The translations under genes and the position numbers were made by a program. A model generated the notes under the pieces. It saw only the letters and a list, made by a program, of their open reading frames with translations, was not told the DNA's origin and did no database searches. Of a DNA stretch of 64,000 nucleotides, positions 1-7,603 are shown one piece after another (within the stretch, counting starts at the first letter, position 1; each line of letters begins with the position of its first letter). This DNA comes from a virus, in the IMG/VR virus record IMGVR_UViG_3300042482_001138, positions 124,001 through 188,000 of that record, one strand, 5' to 3'.

Positions 1-1
1 A

Positions 2-322
2 TTTATTATGATTGATAATGGAACGGGTATAGAAAAGTTAATGACATCTGGAAGTGGTTACGAAAAAACTATCGCATCATTGGCACTTAGATCAGTACTA
101 AGTAAGATATGTTCACTTTCTAAACCCAACGTAATCGTTTTCGATGAAGTATTTGGGAAAATAAGTAATGATAATTTGGAGTTAGTATCTGAATTTTTTA
201 TGAAAATTAAAGATTACTTCGAAAAAATATTCATAATCAGTCACAACCCAATGGTTAGTCAATGGGCTGAGTCAACCGTAAAAATTTCTAAAGAAAACAA
301 TATATCTAAAATTGTCAATTGA
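2..322 (+). CDS. SbcC/Rad50-like (gp46-type) recombination ATPase, C-terminal end
   Basis: The reading frame is open to the left edge, so only the C-terminus of a longer gene is present. Visible are an ABC signature region (SGSGYEKT), a Walker B strand (NVIVFDEVFG) and an H-loop (IISHN), in the order and spacing of the second half of an SMC/Rad50 head. In the family this subunit pairs with a Mre11/SbcD (gp47) nuclease and resects DNA ends for recombination-dependent replication. The partner is not in the window. Family assignment is firm. Exact orthology to T4 gp46 is inferred. Confidence 0.85.
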   Translation, partial: FIMIDNGTGIEKLMTSGSGYEKTIASLALRSVLSKICSLSKPNVIVFDEVFGKISNDNLELVSEFFMKIKDYFEKIFIISHNPMVSQWAESTVKISKENNISKIVN

Positions 323-356
323 TTTAGTACTGTTTAAAATCTATATTTTATAAGAA

Positions 357-1034
357 ATGTTTTATTACTACGGAAGAAAAGAAAAAATATTCAAGTACTA
401 CCCAAAACCCAAGTACGATACTATTGTGGAACCATTCGCGGGATCTGCGGCATATTCAATGAACTATCATGACAGAAATGTAATTTTAATTGAAAAAGAC
501 GTTAGAATTGCAAAACTATGGGAATATCTTATAAATGTCAGTTCTGAAGAAATTTTATCGTTACCTATTTTATCAAAAGGACAATCATTGAATAATGATA
601 ATTTCAATTATTTAAATGAAAACCAAAAGTCTATCATAGGTTTATTTTTAAATCCTGGTTCTGCACAACCAAAAAAGTCCCCAGGTAAGTTTTGTGCTTG
701 GAATGAAAAAAATAGATTAAAACTTTCACAAGATGTGAATAAAGTTAAACATTGGCAAATAATAAATAATGATTATACGTCAATTGAAAACATAGAAGCA
801 ACTTGGTTTATTGACCCACCATATCAAGGAAATGGTGGTAAGTATTATAAACATGGTAATAAAGGTTTTGACTATGAATTTTTATCCGAATGGTCACTCA
901 ATCGTAATGGTGAAATTATAGTATGCGAAAATTCTGAAGCTGATTGGATGGACTTCAAACCTTTAGTTGAAATACAAGGACAAAAACACAAAACAAAAGA
1001 AGTTATTTTTTATCAAAATAACGCCTTAGTTTAA
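357..1034 (+). CDS. N6-adenine DNA methyltransferase (D12/Dam-like)
   Basis: 225 aa. The AdoMet-binding motif EPFAGSAAYS lies at residues 25-34 and the catalytic motif DPPYQ begins at D153, so the order is that of the D12/alpha class. It lacks an obvious N-terminal GGK motif and is shorter than Dam (about 270 aa), so the target-recognition part is reduced. The gene starts 35 bases after the SbcC-like gene. Directly downstream, with its own promoter, is a restriction-endonuclease-like gene, so a role as the protective half of a restriction-modification pair is possible. The target sequence cannot be read from here. Confidence 0.85.
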   Translation: MFYYYGRKEKIFKYYPKPKYDTIVEPFAGSAAYSMNYHDRNVILIEKDVRIAKLWEYLINVSSEEILSLPILSKGQSLNNDNFNYLNENQKSIIGLFLNPGSAQPKKSPGKFCAWNEKNRLKLSQDVNKVKHWQIINNDYTSIENIEATWFIDPPYQGNGGKYYKHGNKGFDYEFLSEWSLNRNGEIIVCENSEADWMDFKPLVEIQGQKHKTKEVIFYQNNALV

Positions 1035-1044
1035 AAAAAAACAC

Positions 1045-1052
1045 TATCTTTG
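1045..1052 (+). promoter_or_regulatory. Bacteroidota-type promoter, -7 box
   Basis: TATCTTTG, an exact match to TAnnTTTG, ends 18 bases before the ATG at 1071. No clear -33 TTTG is visible. Confidence 0.7.
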
Positions 1053-1070
1053 TACTATCAATAATAAAAA

Positions 1071-1946
1071 ATGGGTATTTCATCATCGACAAAAACAATT
1101 CCTGAATTTGTACTAAACTATATAAAGTTTCAAAACTCTATCGGTAACATAATAACTCGTACCGATATTAAAAATGCTTTAAGACAAGCTTTAAATCAAA
1201 TGCCTTGGATGTTTGGTACATCAAACAATGGTTCTGATGTTGCATCTTGGGAAAGTAGTATATACCCCACTTTTAGATCGATGTATTCAAGGGCTAAAAA
1301 TGGCTCAGGTGGGTCAAAAGGATTAGAAGATATTAAAATCATCACAAAAGATGGTATAGATTATGTTTTTCATATTGACACATTTTTGATGTCGAGCATT
1401 GGTTTCAACCTTGGTGAAATATATGGGGGAGGTCAGGAAAAAATTTCAAAAGATCCACACACAACACTACAATTCATGTTATGTAGTATCGGTAGGAAGG
1501 CGGGATATAAATTATTTGTACCAAATAACAATAGAACATCTTTCAAGGCCGATAATGGACTTACAATCGGGGGTGAATTTTCTAACGATTTAGTTGATGA
1601 TTTTATAGGATATAATGATATAACAAGACAAATTGATGTTATTTTTTTAGAAAAAACTGAAAACGGGTATCTACCAATTAGATCTTTCGAAGTTGAAAAT
1701 TCTACAAGTGTTGTTACTGGTTTAACAAGAATCAAATCATTGGGTGTAAATGGTTGTATTATATCAACTCAAAAATCTTACAAAAATATTTTTGATAAAC
1801 AATTGGAACACACCTTTACAGAATTACAAGGGAAAGTTAAGTACATAGAAGGGTCAAGAATATTCAAAATGTCAGAAGACTTTGAAGAATATGAAAAATC
1901 ATTCAGTGAAGAAGAAATCAGAGAACATATTAATACAAAACTATAA
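1071..1946 (+). CDS. putative restriction endonuclease-like protein (PD-(D/E)XK-type core)
   Basis: 291 aa. The second half carries a pattern seen in type II restriction-endonuclease-like proteins: a histidine/leucine-rich segment followed by a GRKAGYKLFVPNNNR stretch (about 140-155), then IDVIFLE (D189) and SFEVENSTSV (E207, E209), then a GLTRIKSLG helix. The Asp followed by ExE in consecutive strands is the likely active site. The N-terminal third (to about 75) looks like a helical DNA-binding module. The neighbouring adenine methylase supports a restriction-modification reading. It could instead be a solitary phage nuclease. Nuclease fold is inferred from motifs only. Confidence 0.55.
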   Translation: MGISSSTKTIPEFVLNYIKFQNSIGNIITRTDIKNALRQALNQMPWMFGTSNNGSDVASWESSIYPTFRSMYSRAKNGSGGSKGLEDIKIITKDGIDYVFHIDTFLMSSIGFNLGEIYGGGQEKISKDPHTTLQFMLCSIGRKAGYKLFVPNNNRTSFKADNGLTIGGEFSNDLVDDFIGYNDITRQIDVIFLEKTENGYLPIRSFEVENSTSVVTGLTRIKSLGVNGCIISTQKSYKNIFDKQLEHTFTELQGKVKYIEGSRIFKMSEDFEEYEKSFSEEEIREHINTKL

Positions 1947-1949
1947 AAA

Positions 1950-2480
1950 ATGAAATACATTTTATTTACGTATCGTTGTGACGATAAAAAAAATGAAACG
2001 GAATTTATTCGTCGCATCGCAGAAGAAATAAGTCCTGTTGTTAAATCAGATGAAATAAAATATATTTTTGGTGATACAAGTTCAGTTTTTCATTTTGAAA
2101 CTGAAATGTGTTTACCTGAACTAAATATTTATATTGATTTAGTAAGTAAGGATTTTGAAAACTTTACGTACTTTTTATTACCAAAAGGTAGAAACTTTGC
2201 CAGTAACATGGAAGAAGAAAATCTAAACCATTTAATGGAATTATATCCAAATAAAAAGAAACGAAAAAGTAATAAAAACGTATTTCAGTTACCAAAAATT
2301 GAATTTAATGATGAAGAATTTATAAAAAATTATTTATCATCTATTGAAATAAAAGAAAAAAAAGAAGATATTTGTAATCTTACAGTTGATGAAATTTTAG
2401 ATAAAATTCTTGATCAAGGAATGGATTCTTTAACAATTGCGGAAAAAAATAAACTTGACGAACAATCTAAAAGCATATAA
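1950..2480 (+). CDS. conserved protein with C-terminal DUF6576-like helical domain
   Basis: 176 aa, beginning 3 bases after the preceding stop. The N-terminal two thirds is an unrecognised alpha/beta domain. Residues about 142-175 (LTVDEILDKILDQGMDSLT, then AEKNKLDEQSK) match the short helical tail found at the C-terminus of Bacteroidota rhomboid proteases and other proteins, where it is called DUF6576. No catalytic residues are recognisable and there are no membrane helices, so this is not a rhomboid. It is apparently cotranscribed with the endonuclease-like gene before it and the sigma factor after it. Confidence 0.6.
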   Translation: MKYILFTYRCDDKKNETEFIRRIAEEISPVVKSDEIKYIFGDTSSVFHFETEMCLPELNIYIDLVSKDFENFTYFLLPKGRNFASNMEEENLNHLMELYPNKKKRKSNKNVFQLPKIEFNDEEFIKNYLSSIEIKEKKEDICNLTVDEILDKILDQGMDSLTIAEKNKLDEQSKSI

Positions 2481-2482
2481 AT

Positions 2483-3283
2483 ATGAAAGACAAAAATGTT
2501 GGGGCACCAATAAATCAAGAAGAAATTCAACACTATCTTAAAGACATAAGAAAAATCAAGGTAATGACTCCTGATCGGGAAAAAGAACTTGCTAAGATTA
2601 TGAAATCAGAAGGTATTAGTTTAAGACAACGTAAAGAAATTGAAGAAGAATTACTTAGGGGTAATTTAAGATTTGTTATAACTGTGGCAAAACAGTATCA
2701 AAATCAAGGTATGGACCTTTCAGATTTAATTGCTGAAGGAAACTTTGGATTAATGAAGGCGATCAAAAATTTTGATTGGAACAAAGACTTAAGATTTATT
2801 TCCTACGCAGTTTGGTGGGTAAAACAATCAATAATTCAGTCTCTAAATGACAACGCAAGAACAATAAGACTACCGGTTAATGTTGTACAAGATTTACAAC
2901 GAGCAAAAAAAGAAGTGGAACAAACAGGGAAAAAATTAGACGATAAATTTTCTACACTACCATCTATTATTGATTTAGACATGACAATTAATGAAGATGG
3001 GGATACATTAATTGATATGATATCAAATCCTGATGCTGAACAACCAGATTCAGTATTTAACACAAAAGATATTTTAAAAGATAAACTAATGTCTCTTTTA
3101 AATGTTTTAGACGACCGTGAAAAAACAATCATTGGTGATTACTTTGGTCTTACCGGCACTCCAAGAACTTTAGAAGATATTGGATCAGATTTCGGACTTA
3201 CAAAAGAAAGGGTCAGACAGATTAAAGAAAAGGCATTACGTAGACTTAGAAACGATAGTTCAGAATTATTTGATTATTTATAA
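2483..3283 (+). CDS. RNA polymerase sigma-70 factor, RpoD-like, region 3 shortened
   Basis: 266 aa. Region 1.2 lies at about 11-40, region 2 at 58-131 (core-binding DLIAEGNFGLMKAI, melting and -10 recognition ISYAVWWVKQSI, then RTIRLP), and region 4 at 203-256 with the helix-turn-helix LEDIGSDFGLTKERVRQI. Region 2 is very close to the Bacteroidota primary sigma. Between 2.4 and 4 the usual region 3.0/3.1 helices are mostly missing: the stretch 132-200 is shorter and lacks the familiar helix-turn-helix. It presumably redirects host RNA polymerase to phage promoters. TATTTAT boxes elsewhere in the window are candidate targets, but that link is inference. Start ATG lies 3 bases after the upstream stop. 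Confidence 0.92.
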   Translation: MKDKNVGAPINQEEIQHYLKDIRKIKVMTPDREKELAKIMKSEGISLRQRKEIEEELLRGNLRFVITVAKQYQNQGMDLSDLIAEGNFGLMKAIKNFDWNKDLRFISYAVWWVKQSIIQSLNDNARTIRLPVNVVQDLQRAKKEVEQTGKKLDDKFSTLPSIIDLDMTINEDGDTLIDMISNPDAEQPDSVFNTKDILKDKLMSLLNVLDDREKTIIGDYFGLTGTPRTLEDIGSDFGLTKERVRQIKEKALRRLRNDSSELFDYL

Positions 3284-3296
3284 AAATAAAATTAGT

Positions 3297-3701
3297 ATGG
3301 GAAGTGTAATAGATTATATTGAATGTCCAAATTGTAAAGAAGAAGCTTTTAGTGACTTCTATTACAAGACAGGTGAAGAATATGTAGGATGTAATAATTG
3401 TGGGTATCATAGATCTGCTTTTTATAAAAGAGATGAAAATGGTAAGTTTGTAACTAAAGATGGTACTGATGATTATAAATTTGAAAATCTTGTGATGGAA
3501 TTTTCGGAACTTAAAAATCCATATGGTTCATACCGATTGAAAGTTTACCATTCGATTGCGACACAATGTGGATCATTTGAAACTGAAGAACAATACAATC
3601 AGTTCAAAGAAAACATTAAAGAAGATGTTGAAATTGAATTTTGTTCCGTTTCAAGATTTGTTGATGGTGAAATAAAAAAAGAAGTTTTGATTGAAAATTA
3701 A
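3297..3701 (+). CDS. small zinc-ribbon protein
   Basis: 134 aa. An in-frame ATG lies further upstream inside the sigma gene, but the ATG at 3297 is preferred because it follows the sigma stop and gives a protein beginning MGSVIDYIECPNCKEEAF. Two CxxC knuckles (CPNC and CNNC, residues 9-12 and about 32-35) form a zinc ribbon. The rest is an unrecognised beta-rich domain. Position after the sigma factor suggests a transcription accessory role, but nothing in the sequence proves it. A rho-independent terminator follows. Confidence 0.75.
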   Translation: MGSVIDYIECPNCKEEAFSDFYYKTGEEYVGCNNCGYHRSAFYKRDENGKFVTKDGTDDYKFENLVMEFSELKNPYGSYRLKVYHSIATQCGSFETEEQYNQFKENIKEDVEIEFCSVSRFVDGEIKKEVLIEN

Positions 3702-3740
3702 AATAGTAATTAATAAACAAACAACCCTATCATATATAGA

Positions 3741-3766
3741 CCCCCACCTTAAATGGGGGTTTTTCT
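3741..3766 (+). terminator. rho-independent terminator
   Basis: CCCCCA / TGGGGG stem with a 7-base loop, then TTTTTCTTT. It closes the methylase to zinc-ribbon transcription unit. A near-copy of the stem and loop occurs at 26696. Confidence 0.85.
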
Positions 3767-3776
3767 TTATCTTTTA

Positions 3777-3783
3777 TATTTAT
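3777..3783 (+). promoter_or_regulatory. TATTTAT box (candidate late promoter)
   Basis: TATTTAT 18 bases before the ATG at 3802, directly after the terminator. Confidence 0.5.
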
Positions 3784-3801
3784 TAAGTATAGTTTAAAGA
3801 T

Positions 3802-4908
3802 ATGAATAAAAAATTTTTACCTTGGTTTTTGTTATTTTGTGCAATAGGATTATCAGGAACCGCAGCGTATTACAGTGTTATAGGTTTATCTATAATATTT
3901 TCGGCAGTTGCCATTCCTGTGATCATTATGGGATCTTTTTTGGAAATATCCAAGATAGCAATCGCGACGTACTTACATGATAAATGGAAAGAAACTTACG
4001 GTATTCTAAAGATATATTTAACAATAGCATTAGTTACTCTTTCAATACTCACATCTGTAGGAATTTATGGATTATTATCTACAGGATTTCAAAAAAATAT
4101 CGCAGGACTTGAAATCAATAATAAAAAAATTGAAAACATCGAAGTTAAGAAAAACAGGTTTGATGAAATAAAGAAAGAATATCAAAAGGAAAAAGATGTG
4201 TTGGATAAAGACATAACAAATTTAAGAAATGCACTTTCCACAAATACAACAACTCAGACCATTGATAGAACAACGGGTCAAGTAGTTACAAGAGCTAATG
4301 GTGGTAATAGAAAGGCTTTCGAAACACAATTAAAAGTTGCTCAAACAAACAGAGATACACTATCAATCAAAATAGAAGCACTAAATGATAGTATAACCAA
4401 GTTAGATTTAGAAGTTTTAGATCTCACTTCACAAGAAATTCAATCAGGAGAATTAGGGGCAATTAAGTATTTAAGTGAAATAACTGGATGGGACGTTAAA
4501 AAAACCGCTAATTTTTTTATTCTTACATTAATTTTTGTTTTTGACCCATTAGCTATTGCATTAGTTATTTCTACTAATCAAGCTTTTAAAAACTATAGAA
4601 AAAAAGAAAGTAATGAAATTCACAAAGTTTCTGAACCAAAACCCGAAGTTGTTGAAAAAATTGTAGAAGTCATCAAAGAAGTGGAAGTACCTGTTCAAGT
4701 AATTAAAGAAGTGGAAGTACCCGTCCAAGTAATTAAAGAAGTTGAAAAAATTGTAGAAGTACCTGTGGAAGTTATAAAAGAAGTGGAAAAAATTGTAGAA
4801 GTACCTGTAGAAGTTATAAAAGAAGTTGAAAAAATTGTAGAAGTACCGATTGAAACAACGACAGTAGGTGAAAATAATAAAAAAAGATTGGTTTATAAAA
4901 AAGAATAA
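3802..4908 (+). CDS. four-helix membrane protein with coiled coil and Val/Glu repeat tail
   Basis: 368 aa. Three hydrophobic helices lie in the first 100 residues (about 5-22, 27-50, 72-93). A Lys/Glu/Asn-rich coiled coil follows at 105-215, then a fourth membrane helix at about 232-254. The cytoplasmic-looking tail (about 278-350) is built from 14-residue repeats of the type VIKEVEKIVEVPVE. I recognise the N-terminal part as a family recurring in large phages, but no function is known to me. It starts its own transcription unit, with lysis-like genes immediately downstream. It could be a virion or envelope-interacting membrane protein. Confidence 0.8.
   Translation: MNKKFLPWFLLFCAIGLSGTAAYYSVIGLSIIFSAVAIPVIIMGSFLEISKIAIATYLHDKWKETYGILKIYLTIALVTLSILTSVGIYGLLSTGFQKNIAGLEINNKKIENIEVKKNRFDEIKKEYQKEKDVLDKDITNLRNALSTNTTTQTIDRTTGQVVTRANGGNRKAFETQLKVAQTNRDTLSIKIEALNDSITKLDLEVLDLTSQEIQSGELGAIKYLSEITGWDVKKTANFFILTLIFVFDPLAIALVISTNQAFKNYRKKESNEIHKVSEPKPEVVEKIVEVIKEVEVPVQVIKEVEVPVQVIKEVEKIVEVPVEVIKEVEKIVEVPVEVIKEVEKIVEVPIETTTVGENNKKRLVYKKE
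4650..4855 (+). repeat. tandem coding repeats, 42-base unit
   Basis: Imperfect tandem copies encoding V-x-x-E-V/I-x-K-E-V-E-K-I-V-E-V-P blocks in the tail of the membrane protein. The first copies are shortened variants (VEVPVQVIKE) and the last three are nearly identical at the DNA level. Confidence 0.8.
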
Positions 4909-5501
4909 TGGATATTATAGAATACGGTAATTTCAATACTGAGTTTGTTTCAAACCAAAAAAAACAAATAATTTTATTACATTCAGGAAGAAATTCTGAA
5001 AATTATATAACATCCTTGAAATACAGACATAATGGATCATATAGTAAAATACCTAACTATTTTGTTGATCGTGAAGGTAAAGTTGTAAAACTACTTGAGG
5101 ACAATCAATACTCAAAATTTTTTTATAAAAATGAAATTAACAAGAAGGCAATATTTGTTTGTTTAGAAAATTTAGGGTGGTTAGAAAAACAACCATTAAA
5201 AAATGGATACATAAACTGGATTGGCAATATTTATAATAGTGTTGTTGTACAAAAAAAATGGAGGGACTACTACTATTGGCAACCATATACTGAAGAACAA
5301 TTAAAATCGACTTCAGAACTATGTTTGAAATTATGTAATAATAACTCAATAAAAATCCAAGTTTTAGGTCACAACACTAAGATAAATGGGATAGAAAATT
5401 TTGAAGGAATAGTGACAAGAAGTAATTTTCTAACAGAAATAACCGATCTGAGTCCGGCTTTCGACTTTGAATTATTTGAAAAACAAATTAAAAATGAATA
5501 G
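4908..5501 (+). CDS. N-acetylmuramoyl-L-alanine amidase-like endolysin (Amidase_2 type)
   Basis: 197 aa, start overlapping the previous stop (TAATG). The family pattern is IILLHSGR (H25), a central NYFVDREGKVVKLL strand, FVCLENLGWL, a YYWQPYTEEQLKSTS helix start, then VLGHNT (H155) and a DLSPAFDF motif near 181. H25 and H155 match the two zinc histidines of T7 lysozyme-type amidases. The third ligand (Cys or Asp) would be the Asp before LSPAFDF. It should cut the amide between MurNAc and the stem peptide at lysis. No signal peptide is visible, so export would need a holin. Confidence 0.75.
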   Translation: MDIIEYGNFNTEFVSNQKKQIILLHSGRNSENYITSLKYRHNGSYSKIPNYFVDREGKVVKLLEDNQYSKFFYKNEINKKAIFVCLENLGWLEKQPLKNGYINWIGNIYNSVVVQKKWRDYYYWQPYTEEQLKSTSELCLKLCNNNSIKIQVLGHNTKINGIENFEGIVTRSNFLTEITDLSPAFDFELFEKQIKNE

Positions 5502-6075
5502 ACACGAAGAAATTAAAAAACTACTTTCAGCATCTAGAACTTTATTAAATAAAGAATCACTAAGTGAAAGTACAGAAATACTTGATAAGTATTATGGTTT
5601 AATCAAAGAAGATTCAGAAGAAAAAGAATATGAAACGGCTGAGTTAGAAACAGACCTTGAAAGTGATACGCCTGAAGATAGGAAGTTTGAAAAGAAAAAA
5701 ACTTATAGAATTTCAGGTGGTTTAATGACAATCAACGCTAAAGATAAAATGGGGTTACAACTTACTACAGATGACAAAACCGCATATCAAGAATCGATGG
5801 ATGAGTTTGTTAGTGAAGTTTCTGAATTAGTAGATTTTAACACTTTGAACCTATATCAAAACAATGTTGAATGGTCCGGTAAAATACAAGATTTAGATAT
5901 AGAATTCTTTTTTTCAATTGGAGAAACAAATGGTGTTTATATAAATGGGGACATGATAAACATAAATGATGAATTTGTTGAGTTCATTGGAAAACTTAGA
6001 AGTTACTATGAAAAATTTAAAGCTAAATGGTCAAAGGTTATTGCCAATAGAAAAAAAACACCAAGTGAAAAATGA
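5494..6075 (+). CDS. conserved acidic protein of lysis-region operon
   Basis: 193 aa. The ATG at 5494 overlaps the amidase stop by 8 bases and fits the operon better than an upstream in-frame alternative at 5467. The N-terminus is helical and Glu-rich (to about 65). It is followed by a compact domain with GLMTINAKDKMGL and a region of alternating hydrophobics, and the C-terminus is basic. No recognised family, signal peptide or membrane segment. Confidence 0.7.
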   Translation: MNRHEEIKKLLSASRTLLNKESLSESTEILDKYYGLIKEDSEEKEYETAELETDLESDTPEDRKFEKKKTYRISGGLMTINAKDKMGLQLTTDDKTAYQESMDEFVSEVSELVDFNTLNLYQNNVEWSGKIQDLDIEFFFSIGETNGVYINGDMININDEFVEFIGKLRSYYEKFKAKWSKVIANRKKTPSEK

Positions 6076-6425
6076 AAAAGTTTCTGATAAAAAATTATAA
6101 AGATGTCTTATTAGTTGTTTTAACTCTGTTATTAACAATCATACTTGTGAAGTTATTCAGACCGGTAGAAGATAGGTCAGAATTACTCAAGTATAAATTA
6201 GAACAACTCGATCAGAACATTAATAAGATGAAGGAATTACAATTAAAGTTGAACGATTCTATAGTTTCTTATAAAAAAGACATTGAAAAAATAGATCAAA
6301 ATATATCAAAAATTAAGTTCGAAAAAAATGTAATAAATAATTATTATGAACAGAAAAAAGAAAAAATAGAAGGTATGGGAAAAAAAGAAATTGACAGCAC
6401 CTTTAAACAAAGATACAAATATTAA
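6072..6425 (+). CDS. membrane-anchored coiled-coil protein (inner-spanin-like)
   Basis: 117 aa, ATGA overlap with the previous gene. One N-terminal membrane helix (about 12-29) is followed by a long Lys/Glu/Asp coiled coil (35-100). This is the layout of an Rz-type inner-membrane spanin subunit, and it sits two genes after an amidase and just before a secreted coiled coil. No sequence signature proves spanin function. Confidence 0.6.
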   Translation: MKKFLIKNYKDVLLVVLTLLLTIILVKLFRPVEDRSELLKYKLEQLDQNINKMKELQLKLNDSIVSYKKDIEKIDQNISKIKFEKNVINNYYEQKKEKIEGMGKKEIDSTFKQRYKY

Positions 6426-6427
6426 GT

Positions 6428-6844
6428 ATGAAAAAATTTTTATTTACATTATTTATTTTTATTTCCTGTCTAAGTTACGGGCAAAAAAATTTACAAAAAG
6501 AAGATACGACAACAATATGTTTTCCTGTAAATGTAGGAAAACAAATACTTTTAGACTTGAACGAATTGGATAGATTGAAAAAACAATCATTAATGGATCA
6601 AAAAGAAATTAATCAGTTAGAATCGAAAGTAGAAAAAAAAGATACTATAATTGGGCTGTTAGAGCTAAAAGATAAAAACAATGAAATAATAATTAAAAAT
6701 ACTGAAGAAAAAGTAAAATTATTGGACGAAGAAAATAAAGAACTTAGAAAGGACATAAGAAAAATTAAAACAAAAAATACAGTTATAGAAATTGTTTCAG
6801 GATCAATAGTTGCGGCATTAACTTACGTATTAGTTTTTAAATAA
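6428..6844 (+). CDS. secreted coiled-coil protein with C-terminal membrane helix
   Basis: 138 aa. The signal peptide MKKFLFTLFIFISCLSYGQ is typical of Flavobacteriia (cleavage before Q or after G). Next come an extracytoplasmic segment with FPVNVGKQILLDLNEL, a coiled coil (about 45-112) and a final hydrophobic helix (about 117-137). It could be a spanin partner or a holin-like protein. The helix with a short positively charged end argues for membrane insertion. Position after the inner-spanin-like gene supports a lysis role. Confidence 0.6.
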   Translation: MKKFLFTLFIFISCLSYGQKNLQKEDTTTICFPVNVGKQILLDLNELDRLKKQSLMDQKEINQLESKVEKKDTIIGLLELKDKNNEIIIKNTEEKVKLLDEENKELRKDIRKIKTKNTVIEIVSGSIVAALTYVLVFK

Positions 6845-6847
6845 AAA

Positions 6848-7576
6848 ATGGAAGATTGGAAATCAGAAATACAAAAAAGTTTCTCTGATGTAATCGCTAA
6901 GGCTAGAGGTTACGAAGGTGGTGATCAAGTAGATCCTTCTTTAGCTATGCAATCCAAAAACGAACTATTATCAAACATACAAACAGAAGAAGAAAATGAT
7001 AATGGTAAAAAAACTCATTATTTAGATTTCTTAAAAAATAAAAGTGAAATTGGTGAAATTTACAAACTTATTAAAAACAAAAAATTATCCAATAACAAAA
7101 TTAAACAAGAAATAAAAAATTACTTGAAAAACCCTGAAGACATAAAAACCTTCTTAGAAACTATTTTGGATAATAAAAAAACCAAAAAAGAAACTAAGGA
7201 AGCCACAGGAACAGGATCTGCTGGTGGATATGAGGCACCTCTTTTTTCTGGCGAAGAACCTAAAAAAGTAGAAGCCACTGAAGCAACTGATTCTTCATCA
7301 TCAGGGTCATACGTTACTACCGCGGCATGGGCTAAATCTTTAAGTAAAAAAGATTGGAGAGGAAGATCAAAAACACAAATACCTGGAGGAAAATTCGTCC
7401 AAGTTAAAAAAAAATGTAAACGTTTCCCATATTGTAATCAGGGTGATATCAAGGCTCTTAATATTTTTGAAAATAAAACATTGAACGGTGTAATAAAACG
7501 AATCAGTGATCGATATCAAATTCATGAAGATATTATAAAAGATATTATCCTGAGTGAAATGAATAAACTCCACTGA
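6848..7576 (+). CDS. Gly/Ser-repeat protein with basic Cys-containing C-terminus
   Basis: 242 aa. The N-terminal half is helical and charged. The middle contains two related segments of pattern A-T-G-x-G-S-x-G-x-Y-(E/V)-x-(P/T) at about 121-135 and 147-165, the second followed by AAWAKS. The C-terminal part (about 173-205) is basic: KSKTQIPGGKFVQVKKKCKR then FPYCNQGDIKALN, with two Cys seven residues apart. I have seen this combination in large phages without a known function. A virion-associated role is a guess. Confidence 0.65.
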   Translation: MEDWKSEIQKSFSDVIAKARGYEGGDQVDPSLAMQSKNELLSNIQTEEENDNGKKTHYLDFLKNKSEIGEIYKLIKNKKLSNNKIKQEIKNYLKNPEDIKTFLETILDNKKTKKETKEATGTGSAGGYEAPLFSGEEPKKVEATEATDSSSSGSYVTTAAWAKSLSKKDWRGRSKTQIPGGKFVQVKKKCKRFPYCNQGDIKALNIFENKTLNGVIKRISDRYQIHEDIIKDIILSEMNKLH

Positions 7577-7581
7577 TCATA

Positions 7582-7588
7582 TATTTAT
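7582..7588 (+). promoter_or_regulatory. TATTTAT box (candidate late promoter)
   Basis: TATTTAT 15 bases before the ATG at 7604. Confidence 0.5.
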
Positions 7589-7603
7589 AATAAAAACAAA
7601 AAA

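Noticed and set aside
1950-2480. Rhomboid protease
   Set aside because: Only the DUF6576-like tail found on rhomboids is present. There are no membrane helices or catalytic Ser/His.
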